DNA of 64,000 bases from Amycolatopsis sp. NBRC 101858 (GCF_030269325.1 NZ_BSTD01000004.1:164558-228557); one strand, 5' to 3'. Shown: positions 50,292-59,158, numbered from the stretch's first letter. A program made the numbers and translations. The notes: a model not told the origin generated them from the letters alone.

Positions 50292-51094
50292 GGCTCCTGC
50301 AGCCAGGCCCAGCTCTGCCGGATCTCCGCCGCCGCTTCGCGCACGAGGTCGCGGTAGCGGCCGACGGCGTCGGGCGTGAAGCGGTACTGCGGACCGCAGA
50401 TGCTGACCGAACCGTGGACCTCGCCGTCCGGGCCGAACAGGGGAGCGGCGACGGACCCCGCGCCGGGCTGCCGTTCCCCGAGCGAGACGGCGACGCCGTC
50501 GCGGGCCACCTCGGCGAGGACCTCGCGCAACTGCTCGGCGGCGGTGATCGTGTGCTCGGTCAGCGCGGGGAGCTCCCGGTGCAGCAAGGCCTCCCGGCGC
50601 TCCTCGGGCAGGGACGCGAGGATCACCTTCCCGGAGGAGCCGGCGTGCAGCGGGAACCGCTTGCCGAGCTCCACGGTCATCTTGATCTCACGCGGGCTCT
50701 CGAACTGGTCGAGGTACACGCGTTCGTCGCCGACCAGGCCGGAGAGCGTGGTCGTCTCGCCGGTCTCGTCCCGCAGCCGCCGCAGGACGGGGGTGGCCGC
50801 GACGCGGGCGTCGAACCGGCGCAGGGCGCTCGCCCCGAGGGCGACGGCCGCGGGGCCGAGCCGGTAGCCGGCGACGCCGGGGTCGGTGGCCAGCATCTCG
50901 CGCGAGACGAGCGACTGCAGGATCCGGTAGACGACCGCCTTCGACAGGTCGAGCTCCCGGCTGATCGTGCTGACGCCCAGGTACCGGGGGCCGCCGGTGA
51001 AGAGCAGGAGCACGTCGGCGACCCGGGCGGCGGCCTCGGTGCCGGTGTTGTCCGACGCGGCGGGCTTGCGCCCGGCGGTACTGTTGACGGCCAA
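50279..51094 (-). CDS. IclR-family transcriptional regulator
   Basis: 271 residues if the TTG at 51094 is the start. An ATG at 51151 is in frame but would lie upstream of the transcript start predicted from the -10 at 51141-51146; GAGGA lies 8 nt before the TTG. HTH: YLGVSTISRELDLSKAVVYRILQSLVSREML. Effector domain: RFPLHAGSSGKVILASLPEERREALL and SICGPQYRFTPDAVGRY. Placed at the end of the catabolic island, it likely senses a pathway intermediate and regulates both arms. Confidence 0.88.
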   Translation of the reverse strand: MAVNSTAGRKPAASDNTGTEAAARVADVLLLFTGGPRYLGVSTISRELDLSKAVVYRILQSLVSREMLATDPGVAGYRLGPAAVALGASALRRFDARVAATPVLRRLRDETGETTTLSGLVGDERVYLDQFESPREIKMTVELGKRFPLHAGSSGKVILASLPEERREALLHRELPALTEHTITAAEQLREVLAEVARDGVAVSLGERQPGAGSVAAPLFGPDGEVHGSVSICGPQYRFTPDAVGRYRDLVREAAAEIRQSWAWLQEPGGR

Positions 51095-51124
51095 GCTCGT
51101 CGTCCTCGGTTCGTTTCGCTGACA

Positions 51125-51181
51125 GGAACGGTTCGACGCGAAGCATAGCACTTTGGGGCCTTGCCTAAGGTGAACCGTTCC
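51125..51181 (-). promoter_or_regulatory. IclR promoter flanked by inverted 10-bp repeats
   Basis: GGAACGGTTC (51125-51134) and GAACCGTTCC (51172-51181) are exact inverse copies 37 bp apart. On the minus strand TTAGGC and TATGCT (51146-51141, 15-bp spacer) lie between them. This fits autoregulation by a tetramer binding both sites. Confidence 0.5.
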
Positions 51182-51197
51182 GGCCAGCGATACGTCG

Positions 51198-51599
51198 TTA
51201 CGCGACCGCCGTCCCTTCCAGCTCGACCAGCTGGCCGGGGATCGCCAGCCGGGTGACGCCGAGCATCGTCGTCGCCGGGGCCACCCCGGCCGCGCCCAGC
51301 CGCGCCGCCAGCACGCCGTAGTGCGGGAAGAGCCCGTCGACGTCGGTCGTGTAGACGTTCAGCCGGACGAGGTTCGCCAGCGTCATGCCGGCCTCGCCGA
51401 GCACGGCCTCGAGGTTGTCGAGGCTCAGCGCCAGCTGCGCGGCCACGTCACCGTCGTGCTCGGGCTTGCCCTCGGCGCTCATCGCGGTCTGCCCGGAGCA
51501 GTACAGGGTCCGGGTGGCCCCGGAGACGAGCTCGCCCTGGTTGAACCCCATCTCCGCCGACCACGTCGTCGGGTTGACCGCCGTTCGTTCCACTGCCAC
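51198..51599 (-). CDS. RidA/YjgF-family protein, atypical active site
   Basis: 133 residues from a GTG (GGAGCTGAT upstream). LVSGATRTLYCSGQTAMSAEGKPEHDGDVAAQLALSLDNLEAVL and LVRLNVYTTDVDGLF are clear RidA marks. The arginine that binds the imine substrate in true RidA (P-A-R-x-x-V) is absent; the segment reads APATTMLGV. So it is probably one of the Rid subfamilies without imine deaminase activity. Confidence 0.87.
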   Translation of the reverse strand: MAVERTAVNPTTWSAEMGFNQGELVSGATRTLYCSGQTAMSAEGKPEHDGDVAAQLALSLDNLEAVLGEAGMTLANLVRLNVYTTDVDGLFPHYGVLAARLGAAGVAPATTMLGVTRLAIPGQLVELEGTAVA

Positions 51600-51686
51600 A
51601 TCAGCTCCGTTCGCTTCGACTTCGGTACCCGGGACCTTTCCGGCAAATCACGACATCCTCTGTCGGGTATTCGCTAGGGTTTCCGC

Positions 51687-52637
51687 ATGCGTGCCGACCG
51701 GCTGGTTTCGCTGGTCCTGCTGCTGCGCCAGCGCGGCCGGCTGACCGCGGACGCCCTCGCCCGCGAGCTGGACGTGTCCACCCGGACCGTGCTGCGCGAC
51801 ATCGAGGCGTTGTCCACGGCCGGTGTCCCGGTCTACGCCGACCGCGGCCGGCACGGCGGGTTCTCGCTGCTGCCGGGGTTCCGGACCGAGCTGACCGGGC
51901 TGAACCACGACGAGGCGCTGGCCCTGCTCGCCACCGGCCCGGGCCTCGGCCTCGGCCCGGCGCTCGCTTCGGCCCGGCGCAAGGTGGTCGACGCGCTGCC
52001 CGAGAGCCACCGGGCGGCGGCGAGCGACGCGGCCCGCCGGTTCCTGGTCGAGCCGGAGACCGACCTGCTGTCCCGTCGCCCGGTGACCGAGGAGGTCCCC
52101 GGCCCGGCGATGATCGAGATCCGGCGCGCGGTCCTTTCCGGGCACAAGCTGCGCATCCACTACGCAGCGGCCGACCAGGAGCCGCGGTGGCGCACGGTGG
52201 ACCCGATCGGCCTGGTGACCGTCCGCGACCGGGGTTACCTGCTGGCCACGAGAGCCGGCGCGGACCGCACCTACCGGCTGTCGCGGGTGCAGGCCGCCGA
52301 GAGGCTGCCCGAACCGGCGCAGCGGCCGGACCGGGTCGACCTGGACCGGGTCTGGCGGGAGCGCTGCGCGCAGTTCCTTTCCGGCGGGCACATCGCCGTG
52401 CTGCTGCGGGTGGATCCGAAGCGGCGGGAGGAAGTGCTGAGCACCGCGGTGGCGGTCCGCGCGGCCGAACCCGACCCGGCCGGCTGGCTGCGGCTGGAGG
52501 CGACGTTCCAGGACGCGTGGCACGCCGAGTGGGCGCTGTGGCAGCTCGGCACGGACGCGGAAGCCTTGGCGCCGCAGTCGTTGCGCGCCGCGTTGCGTGA
52601 CCGTGCCGCGGCGATCGCCGCCCGGTACGAAGACTAG
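51687..52637 (+). CDS. HTH/WYL-domain transcriptional regulator (YafY type)
   Basis: 316 residues. N-terminal winged HTH RLVSLVLLLRQRGRLTADALARELDVSTRTVLRDIEALSTAGVPVYADRGRHGGFSLL, then a WYL domain around KLRIHYAAADQEPRWRTVDPIGLVTVRDRGYLLATR and a C-terminal WCX-like part. TAGGGT (51675-51680) sits 6 nt before the ATG: leaderless. Its stop TAG and the stop of the convergent hydrolase overlap in the palindrome CTAG (52634-52637). Confidence 0.92.
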   Translation: MRADRLVSLVLLLRQRGRLTADALARELDVSTRTVLRDIEALSTAGVPVYADRGRHGGFSLLPGFRTELTGLNHDEALALLATGPGLGLGPALASARRKVVDALPESHRAAASDAARRFLVEPETDLLSRRPVTEEVPGPAMIEIRRAVLSGHKLRIHYAAADQEPRWRTVDPIGLVTVRDRGYLLATRAGADRTYRLSRVQAAERLPEPAQRPDRVDLDRVWRERCAQFLSGGHIAVLLRVDPKRREEVLSTAVAVRAAEPDPAGWLRLEATFQDAWHAEWALWQLGTDAEALAPQSLRAALRDRAAAIAARYED

Positions 52638-53662
52638 CCGCCCAGCTCCACCGCGCGGCGCAGGTCGCGGACGTAGGCCTCGGGCTGTTCCCACGCGGCG
52701 AAGTGGCCGCCGGCCGAATGCTCCACGTACTCACGCACGTTCAAGAACGCTTCGGCGTAGCTTCGCGGCTCCGGCTTGATGTCGTCCGGGAAGATCGACA
52801 GCACCGTCGGCGTCCCGATCCGGTCCGGGAGGGCGACCGGTTCGGTGTACGTCGTGAACGAGGTGCCGATCGTGCCGGTGACCCAGTACGCCGTGATCCA
52901 CGTCAGCAGGTCGTCGAGCGTGAAGGCCGAGGCGCCGGACCAGGCCTCCAGCTTCTCGGCGAGCCACGCCGCGAGGCCGGCGGGTGAGTCGCCGAGGGCG
53001 ACGGCGAGGGTGTTCGGCCGCGTCGACTGCTCGGCGATGTAGCCGCCCTCGCTCCGGAACCACCGTGCCGCCCGGCCGAGGTAGGCGGCCGCGCCGGGCG
53101 CGAGCTTCGCCGGGTCCGCCGTCAACGCCCGTTGCGGAGCGACGTTCGTGAGGTGCAGGGCCGCCACCCGGTCCGGGTGCTCGCCCGCGAGGACTTCCGC
53201 GACGGTGCCACCCACGTCGCCGCCCGACAGCGTGTAGCGCGGGTACCCGAGTTCGGCGAGCCCGGCCGCGACGACCTCGGCGATCCGGCCGGCCGACATG
53301 CCGGGCGCGGTGAGCGGGGCCGCGAACGGGAAGCCCGGCAGCGCGGGGACCACTACGTGCACGTCCGTGAGCAGCGGCAGCACGCGTTCGAACCGCAGCA
53401 CCGAATCCGGCCAGCCGTGCAGCAGCACGACGACCGGGGCGCCGGGATCCGCGGCCCGCTGGTGGATCACCCGCAGGCCGGTGCCGACCGTGACCCAGGG
53501 GAGTGCACGGATGCGGCGCTCGTGCGCGTCCCAGTCGTAGCCGCCGGCCCAGCGCGCGAGCAACTCGTCGAGCCGGGTGCCGGTGATGCCGCGTGTCTGG
53601 TCGGCGGTCCAGGGAGTGGTGACCCGCCGGGTCCGCCGGAGCCGGTCTCTCAGTTCGTCCAT
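52634..53662 (-). CDS. Epoxide hydrolase-type alpha/beta hydrolase
   Basis: 342 residues from the ATG at 53662. EHN-type N-terminal domain (VTTPWTADQTRGITGTRLDELLARWAGGYDWDAHERRIRALPWVTVGTG) precedes the core. Oxyanion motif LHGWPDS, nucleophile Asp in SGGDVGGTVAE, His in GGHFAAWEQPE and probable acid in IFPDDIKPEPR. It hydrolyses epoxides to diols. The divergent TetR gene shares a 41-bp palindrome that covers both promoters. Confidence 0.9.
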   Translation of the reverse strand: MDELRDRLRRTRRVTTPWTADQTRGITGTRLDELLARWAGGYDWDAHERRIRALPWVTVGTGLRVIHQRAADPGAPVVVLLHGWPDSVLRFERVLPLLTDVHVVVPALPGFPFAAPLTAPGMSAGRIAEVVAAGLAELGYPRYTLSGGDVGGTVAEVLAGEHPDRVAALHLTNVAPQRALTADPAKLAPGAAAYLGRAARWFRSEGGYIAEQSTRPNTLAVALGDSPAGLAAWLAEKLEAWSGASAFTLDDLLTWITAYWVTGTIGTSFTTYTEPVALPDRIGTPTVLSIFPDDIKPEPRSYAEAFLNVREYVEHSAGGHFAAWEQPEAYVRDLRRAVELGG

Positions 53663-53701
53663 GTGTACGACGATACACATGATGTGTATGCTCGTACACA
53701 T
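53661..53701. promoter_or_regulatory. 41-bp palindrome over two leaderless divergent promoters
   Basis: The left arm ATGTGTACGACGATACACAT (53661-53680) matches the right arm (53682-53701) inverted at 18 of 20 positions. Each arm is itself ATGTGTA-N6-TACACAT. Plus -10 TATGCT (53687-53692) is 7 nt before the TetR ATG; minus -10 TATCGT (53675-53670) is 7 nt before the hydrolase ATG. -35 boxes are both TGTACG, 17 bp away. Confidence 0.75.
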
Positions 53702-54260
53702 GACTTCTCGCGACGCGGCGGCCACCCGGCAGCGGATCCTCGAGCAGGCGCGGCGCCAGTTCGCCCGGCAGGGCTACACCGCGATCACGGTGAAGGGCGT
53801 GGCCGACGCGGCCGGCGTGTCACCCAACCTCATCACGCGCTACTTCGGGGGCAAGGAAGGCCTGTTCCTCGCGGCGACCCGGGTGGAGATCCCGGTCGAG
53901 GGCTCCTTCGACGGCAGCCGGTCCGAGCTGGGTGCGCGGCTCGCGGCCAGCATCGTCCGGCGCTGGTCCGGCGACCCGGGGGAGGACCCGCTGCTGGTGC
54001 TGCAACGCGCATCCGGTGAACGCCCGGAGGCCGCGGATGCCCTCGCCGCCTTCCTCGACACGAACTCCCTGGAGCCGCTGCACCGCTACCTGCGCGACAG
54101 CGGCCTGGACGACGCCGAGGCCCGCCGTCGCGCCGCCGCGATCGACGCCTTCGTGCTCGGGGTCTCGACCCGCCGCCGGGTACTGCGCTCGGAACTCGGT
54201 GACCCCGCCGAACTCCAGGCCTGGCTGGCCTCAGTGATCCAGCGCCTCGCCGACGGGTGA
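53700..54260 (+). CDS. TetR-family regulator (divergent from epoxide hydrolase)
   Basis: 186 residues from ATG 53700. HTH: ATRQRILEQARRQFARQGYTAITVKGVADAAGVSPNLITRYFGGKEGLFLAATR. It likely represses the hydrolase and itself through the 41-bp palindrome. The end overlaps the next convergent TetR gene by 30 nt. Confidence 0.92.
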   Translation: MTSRDAAATRQRILEQARRQFARQGYTAITVKGVADAAGVSPNLITRYFGGKEGLFLAATRVEIPVEGSFDGSRSELGARLAASIVRRWSGDPGEDPLLVLQRASGERPEAADALAAFLDTNSLEPLHRYLRDSGLDDAEARRRAAAIDAFVLGVSTRRRVLRSELGDPAELQAWLASVIQRLADG

Positions 54261-54803
54261 CCGGCGGGCTTCGAACCCGCGGACCAGGAGCGCGGCGAAC
54301 CGCCGCCGGGCCGCCGGGGTGCGCGCGTGCAGGCCGATGTCGGCCCTGAGCACGAGGTTCAGGTCGGCCAGGCCGACGTCGGGGCGCAGGTGGCCGGACT
54401 CCTTGGCGCGGTCGAGCAGACGGGCCGCGGACGTCAGCGAGGCCGTCCGCATCGCGGTCAGGTCCACCGCGCGGGGGAAGGCGGACTTGAAGGCCGTCGT
54501 GAAGCCGTGGTCGCTCGCTTGCAGCGCACAGAGCTTCCCGACCGCTTCGCGGAAGCCACGCCAGGGATCGGGGTCGGCGAGTCCTCCGTCCACAGCGGAC
54601 TGCCAGGCCGAGACCCGCTCGGTGAACACCGCGGCGACGAGCGTTTCCTTGGCCGGGAAGTGGCGGTAGACGGTCGCGGGCCCGACGCCGGCGCGCCGGG
54701 CGATCTCCCGGACCGGCACGTCCAGGCCCTCGGTGACGAACACCGCGCGCGCCGCGTCGAGGATCCGGGCCACGGAAGGCCGGCGAGGCAAACGGGCGGT
54801 CAC
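54231..54803 (-). CDS. TetR-family regulator (divergent from methyltransferase)
   Basis: 190 residues if the GTG at 54803 is used. A longer form (GTG 54839) would leave no promoter room before the divergent methyltransferase gene; TAAAGT lies 7 nt before 54803, with TGGACG 16 bp further up, so a leaderless start is favoured. HTH: ARILDAARAVFVTEGLDVPVREIARRAGVGPATVYRHFPAKETLVAAVF. C-terminal domain LDRAKESGHLRPDVGLADLNLVLRADIG is of the SCO1917-like TetR_C type. Likely controls the methyltransferase. Confidence 0.88.
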   Translation of the reverse strand: MTARLPRRPSVARILDAARAVFVTEGLDVPVREIARRAGVGPATVYRHFPAKETLVAAVFTERVSAWQSAVDGGLADPDPWRGFREAVGKLCALQASDHGFTTAFKSAFPRAVDLTAMRTASLTSAARLLDRAKESGHLRPDVGLADLNLVLRADIGLHARTPAARRRFAALLVRGFEARRSPVGEALDH

Positions 54804-54851
54804 CGCTCTCACTTTAGCCAGGCGGTCGCGAGCGTCCACTACGGTCCGCCG

Positions 54852-55742
54852 ATGACTTCAGACTGGGACCCGGCGTCCGGTGTCGGCGCGACCGCGACCA
54901 TGGCCGCGATGGCCCGCGCGATCGCGACCCGCACCGACACGCTCATCGACGACCCCTTCGCCGCACCGCTCGTCCGGGCGGTCGGCATCGACCTCCTCAC
55001 CCGGCTGGCCACCGGCGAACTGCCGCCCGGTGACCTGGTCGACCGGACGGCGATCGACGGGGCCAAGGTGCGGACCCGGTTCTACGACGAGTTCTTCCTG
55101 GAGGCGACGAACGCGGGCGTCACCCAGGTGGTGATCCTGGCTTCGGGGCTGGATTCGCGGGCGTACCGGCTGCCCTGGCCGGCCGGGACCGTGGTCTACG
55201 AGCTCGACCGGCCGCGGGTCGTGGAGTTCAAGACCCGGACGCTGGCCGGGCTGGGTGCCGAGCCCACGGCCGACCGGAGGGTCGTCCCCGTCGATCTGCG
55301 CGAGGACTGGCCGACCGCACTGCGTACGGCCGGGTTCGACCCGGCGCGGCCGAGCGCGTGGAGCGCCGAAGGCCTGCTCGGCTACCTGCCACCCGAGGCG
55401 CAGGACCGCCTGCTGGACAGCGTCACCGAGCTCAGCGCACCGGGGAGCCGGGTGGCCACCGAAAGCCGGCCGAACCCGCGGCCGGGCGCGGAGAGCAGGA
55501 CCAAGCGGCGGCTGGACGGCATCTCCGAGCTCTGGCGCGAACACGGTTTCGACACCGACATGACGAAGCTGCGGTACTTCGGCGAGCGCACCGAAGCGGC
55601 CCCGTACCTGACCGGCCTCGGCTGGACGCTGACCGCCGTCACCACCCGGGACCTGCTGGCCGCCCAGGGCCTTCCGCCCCTGACGGACGACGACCTGCGC
55701 ATGGGCGAGCTGCGTTACGTCAGCGGCGTCTTCGAGGTCTAG
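54852..55742 (+). CDS. SAM-dependent methyltransferase, LCMT-like actinobacterial family
   Basis: 296 residues. D-T-L-I-D-D-P-F-A-A-P-L-V near residue 35, VVILASGLDSRAYRLPWPAGTVVYELDRP is the SAM site, and SAEGLLGYLPPEAQDRLLDSV follows. This group, numerous in mycobacteria and Amycolatopsis, is related to leucine carboxyl methyltransferases; acceptors are mostly unknown. Regulated probably by the divergent TetR. Confidence 0.9.
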   Translation: MTSDWDPASGVGATATMAAMARAIATRTDTLIDDPFAAPLVRAVGIDLLTRLATGELPPGDLVDRTAIDGAKVRTRFYDEFFLEATNAGVTQVVILASGLDSRAYRLPWPAGTVVYELDRPRVVEFKTRTLAGLGAEPTADRRVVPVDLREDWPTALRTAGFDPARPSAWSAEGLLGYLPPEAQDRLLDSVTELSAPGSRVATESRPNPRPGAESRTKRRLDGISELWREHGFDTDMTKLRYFGERTEAAPYLTGLGWTLTAVTTRDLLAAQGLPPLTDDDLRMGELRYVSGVFEV

Positions 55743-55747
55743 CCGGG

Positions 55748-55766
55748 CGTGCCATTGAATGGCACG
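55748..55766. promoter_or_regulatory. 19-bp palindrome before the GH3 gene
   Basis: CGTGCCATTGAATGGCACG is a perfect palindrome with a single central G, 30 bp before the GH3 start. The core TGCCATT-N-AATGGCA recurs at 62026-62040. Confidence 0.7.
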
Positions 55767-55795
55767 CCGATGGGCACCGCCCGGAGCGGGCGGCC

Positions 55796-57568
55796 ATGCT
55801 CGGCCGCATGCTCCCGTACCAGGATCCCGCGCGGCCCACCGAGGAGCGCGTCCGTGACCTGCTCGGCCGGATGACCCTGCCGGAGAAGGCCGGGCTGCTG
55901 TTCCACGCCCCGGTGGCGGTCACCGCCGAGGGTGGTTTCGTCGAGCGGCCGGCCGGCCCGCTGCCGACCGCGCCGACGACGGAAGTGGTGCGGGACCGGC
56001 ACGTCCGCTGCCTGGCGCTGATGGCGCCGGTCTCGGCCGGGCCCCTTTCCCGCTGGCACAACGAAGTCCAGCGGATGGCGGCCGGGAGCCGGCTGGGCAT
56101 CCCGGTGCTCGTCTCGTCCGACCCGCGGCACTCGGCGAACGAGAACCCGCTGACGTCGGTGCCTTCCGGTGGCTGCTCGCGCTGGCCCGAACCACTCGGG
56201 TTCGGTGCGCTGGCCGACCCCGGTGCGGTGCGCGCGTTCGCCGAAGTCGTCCGGGCCGAATACGCGGCGGCCGGGATCCGGCTGGCCCTGCACCCGATGG
56301 CCGACCTGGCGACCGAACCGCGGTGGTGCCGCACCTCGGGCACGTTCGGCGCCGACCCGCACGTGGTCGCCCGGCTGGCCGCCGCCTACGTCGAAGGTCT
56401 GCAGGGCGCGGACCTGGGGCCGGGTTCGGTGGCGGCGATGGTCAAGCACTGGCCGGGCGCGGGCCCGCAGGCCGGCGGCGAGGACGCGCACTTCGCGTCC
56501 GGCAAGGACCAGGTCTACCCCGACGGGCGCTACGAGGAGCACCGAAACGTCTTCCGCCCGGCGCTGCGGGCCGGGGCGGCGGCGGTGATGCCGTACTACG
56601 GCCGCCCGGTCGGCGTGCCGGGCCTCGACGGCGTCGGGTTCGCCTTCGACCGCGAGGTGATCGCCGGGCAGCTGCGCCGCGACGAAGGCTTCGACCGCCT
56701 GGTGTGCACCGACTTCGGGCTGCTCACCGACACGACGCTGCCGGACGGGTCGGTGTGGCCCGCGCGGGCCTGGGGCGCCGAGCACCTCGACGTCGCCGGG
56801 CGTGTGCTGCGGCTGCTCGACGCGGGTGTCGACCAGTTCGGCGGCGAGTGGTGCCCGGACGTCGTCGCCGGCCTGGTCGAAGCGGGCCGGCTGGCGGAGA
56901 CGCGGGTCGACGAGTCCGCCGGGCGCGTCCTGACGCTGATGATGCGGCTCGGGTTGTTCGAAAACCCGTACGTCGACGAGGCACACGCGGCCGCCACCGT
57001 CGGGCGGGCCGACTTCACGGCCGCCGGAGCCGACGCGCAACGCCGGTCGATGGTGCTGCTCGCCGGGAGGCTGCCGCTGGAAACGGGAATCCGGCTGTAC
57101 GTGGAAGGGATCGACCCCGCGGTGGCGGCCCGCTACGGGTCCCTAGTGGACACACCGGCCGAAGCGGACGCGGCGGTGGTGCGGATCGGCACGCCGTACG
57201 AGCCGAGAGCGCGGCTCCCGGAGGCCTTCTTCCACCAGGGCCGGCTGGACCTGCCGGCGGACGACCTCGACCACTTGCGCACCCTGATGGCCACCGTGCC
57301 GACCGTCGTCGACGTCTTCCTCGACCGGGCCGCCGTCATCCCCGAACTCGCCGAGCACGCCGCCGCCCTGCTGGCCGACTTCGGCGCGGCCGACGACGCC
57401 GTCCTCGACGTCGTCTTCGGCCACGCCACCGCCGAGGGCCGGCTGCCGATCGAGCTGCCGTCGTCCATGGCCGCCGTCGAAGCCCACCCGGAGGACCGGC
57501 CGGGCGGCACCGCGAACCCGCTGTTCCCGCTCGGGCACACCGCCCGCGTCCCCGAAAGGCAGGCCTGA
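55796..57568 (+). CDS. Glycoside hydrolase family 3 protein
   Basis: 590 residues; ATG 55796 has GGAGCGGG upstream, a second ATG four codons later is possible. The N-terminal barrel has MTLPEKAGLLFH, P-V-L-V-S-S-D-P-R-H, VAAMVKHWPGAGPQAGGEDAHF and the nucleophile Asp in LVCTDFGLLTD. A short alpha/beta sandwich domain follows, lacking the fibronectin III module of longer members. No signal peptide, so it acts in the cytosol on an imported glycoside or glycoconjugate. It starts an operon with an esterase. Confidence 0.9.
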   Translation: MLGRMLPYQDPARPTEERVRDLLGRMTLPEKAGLLFHAPVAVTAEGGFVERPAGPLPTAPTTEVVRDRHVRCLALMAPVSAGPLSRWHNEVQRMAAGSRLGIPVLVSSDPRHSANENPLTSVPSGGCSRWPEPLGFGALADPGAVRAFAEVVRAEYAAAGIRLALHPMADLATEPRWCRTSGTFGADPHVVARLAAAYVEGLQGADLGPGSVAAMVKHWPGAGPQAGGEDAHFASGKDQVYPDGRYEEHRNVFRPALRAGAAAVMPYYGRPVGVPGLDGVGFAFDREVIAGQLRRDEGFDRLVCTDFGLLTDTTLPDGSVWPARAWGAEHLDVAGRVLRLLDAGVDQFGGEWCPDVVAGLVEAGRLAETRVDESAGRVLTLMMRLGLFENPYVDEAHAAATVGRADFTAAGADAQRRSMVLLAGRLPLETGIRLYVEGIDPAVAARYGSLVDTPAEADAAVVRIGTPYEPRARLPEAFFHQGRLDLPADDLDHLRTLMATVPTVVDVFLDRAAVIPELAEHAAALLADFGAADDAVLDVVFGHATAEGRLPIELPSSMAAVEAHPEDRPGGTANPLFPLGHTARVPERQA

Positions 57569-58482
57569 TGCCCGTCCACCCCGCGATGGCCGCGAAGTTC
57601 CCGCTGCTGGACGGCGTTCCGTCGTTCGGCGCGCTGATCACCGACCCGGCGTTCGCCGAGCGGCGCGCGGAGTTCGAGCGCCCGCCGGTGCCCGACGACG
57701 TCCCGGATGTGTCCACAGTGGCCGACAGGGTCGGCGATGTTCCGGTGCGGATCTACGGAACCGGCTCCACGTGCCTGGTCTGGCTGCACGGCGGCGCGTT
57801 CCGGATGGGCGACCTGGACATGCCCGAAGCCGACCGGGTGGCCCGGGAACTCGCGCACCGGGCCGGGATCGTGGTGGTCAGCGTCGACTACCGGCTCGCG
57901 GTGGGCGGGGTCGCGTACCCGGCGCCGCACGACGACGTCGTCGCGGTCCTGCGGTGGGCTCGCGACGAGCTGGGCGTCGACCGCGTCTGCGCGGGCGGGG
58001 CGAGTGCGGGCGGCAACCTGGCGGCGGGCGCGGCCCTGCGCCTGCGTGACGAGGACGGCTGGCAGCCCGAGGTGCTCGCGCTCGTCTACCCGGTGCTGCA
58101 CCCGCTGCTGCCGCCGGCGCCGGCGTCGCTGGTCGCCAGGATGGCCGAGGTGCCCGCGATCCTGCACTTCCCGCCCGCCGAGGTGCGCGCGACGACGGAG
58201 AACTACCTGGGCGGGCCGGTGAGCCGCGCCGACGGCTACGCGATGCCGGGCCTGGCCGTCCTGGACGGGCTCTGCCCGACGCTGGTGCTCACCGCCGAGT
58301 ACGACGACCTGCGGGTCTCCGGTCAGGTCTTCGCCGGGCAGCTGGCCGAGGCCGGCGTGGACGTCCGGCACGTCGTGGTGCCGTCGATGCTGCACGGGTT
58401 CCTGAACCTCCCGCCCACCTTGGCCGAGGTGGGGCGGGCGGTGGACCTGATCATCGAGGCAGTGCGGCCCGCAGGAACTTGA
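57568..58482 (+). CDS. Alpha/beta hydrolase, hormone-sensitive-lipase family
   Basis: 304 residues in TGATG overlap with GH3. Oxyanion H-G-G-A in VWLHGGAFRMG (the HSL H-G-G-G variant), nucleophile in GGASAGGNLA, Asp in TAEYDDLRVSG, His in PSMLHGFLNLPP. It hydrolyses short acyl esters. Its 3' end overlaps the convergent hydrolase by 32 nt. Confidence 0.92.
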   Translation: MPVHPAMAAKFPLLDGVPSFGALITDPAFAERRAEFERPPVPDDVPDVSTVADRVGDVPVRIYGTGSTCLVWLHGGAFRMGDLDMPEADRVARELAHRAGIVVVSVDYRLAVGGVAYPAPHDDVVAVLRWARDELGVDRVCAGGASAGGNLAAGAALRLRDEDGWQPEVLALVYPVLHPLLPPAPASLVARMAEVPAILHFPPAEVRATTENYLGGPVSRADGYAMPGLAVLDGLCPTLVLTAEYDDLRVSGQVFAGQLAEAGVDVRHVVVPSMLHGFLNLPPTLAEVGRAVDLIIEAVRPAGT

Positions 58483-59158
58483 CGGACGTGGCCACCACGG
58501 CCGCGGGATCGGCGCCCGTCCAGCGGTGGCGGGCGCCGGGCACCAGGTGCAGCTCGACCGGCGCGCCCACGGCCTCCAGCGCCTCGGCCAGCCGGACGCT
58601 CTGCGTGGCGGGCACGAGGTCGTCGTCCTCGCCGTGCATCAGCAGGACCGGCGGCGCGCCGGCGTGGGCGTACGACAGCGGGCTGGCCTCGCGCGCGAGA
58701 TCCGGCACCGACTCCGGGGGTGCGCCCAGCAGGAGTGCTTCACGGGACACGCCGTCCGGTGCCGCGGGCACCCCGAGCAGGTCGGTCGGCGGGAACCAGG
58801 CGACCACACCGTCCACTTCGGACCCGCCGAGCGCCGCGAGCAGCGCCAGGTGCGCACCCGCCGACTCGCCCCAGAGGAACACCGGGTTCCCGTCGCGGAC
58901 GAACTCGACGGCCGCGCGCACGTCGTCCAGCGGTGCGGGGAAACTCGCCTCGCCACTGAGCCGGTAATCGGCCATGGCGACCCGGAACCCCTGCGCCGCC
59001 AGCTCGGCGGCCAGGTGCTCGAAGCCCGGCAGCGGCGTGAGCCGGGAGCCGCGCCGCCAGCCGCCGCCGTGCAGGTACACGATCGTCGCGACCGCGTCGG
59101 CCGGCTCGGTCAGGTCCAGCTCCAGGGGCCGGAACCCGGGCACCTCGCGGTAGATCAC
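58451..59158 (-). CDS. Alpha/beta hydrolase (esterase/peptidase-like)
   Basis: 235 residues from a GTG that overlaps the amidohydrolase stop by 4 nt. Oxyanion loop VYLHGGGWRRGSR, nucleophile in FLWGESAGAHLALLAALGG, Asp in MHGEDDDLVP, His near VPGARHRWTG. Members include BD-FAE/Kyn-formamidase-like esterases. It is the last gene of the minus-strand catabolic operon. Confidence 0.9.
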   Translation of the reverse strand: MIYREVPGFRPLELDLTEPADAVATIVYLHGGGWRRGSRLTPLPGFEHLAAELAAQGFRVAMADYRLSGEASFPAPLDDVRAAVEFVRDGNPVFLWGESAGAHLALLAALGGSEVDGVVAWFPPTDLLGVPAAPDGVSREALLLGAPPESVPDLAREASPLSYAHAGAPPVLLMHGEDDDLVPATQSVRLAEALEAVGAPVELHLVPGARHRWTGADPAAVVATSVKFLRAALPR

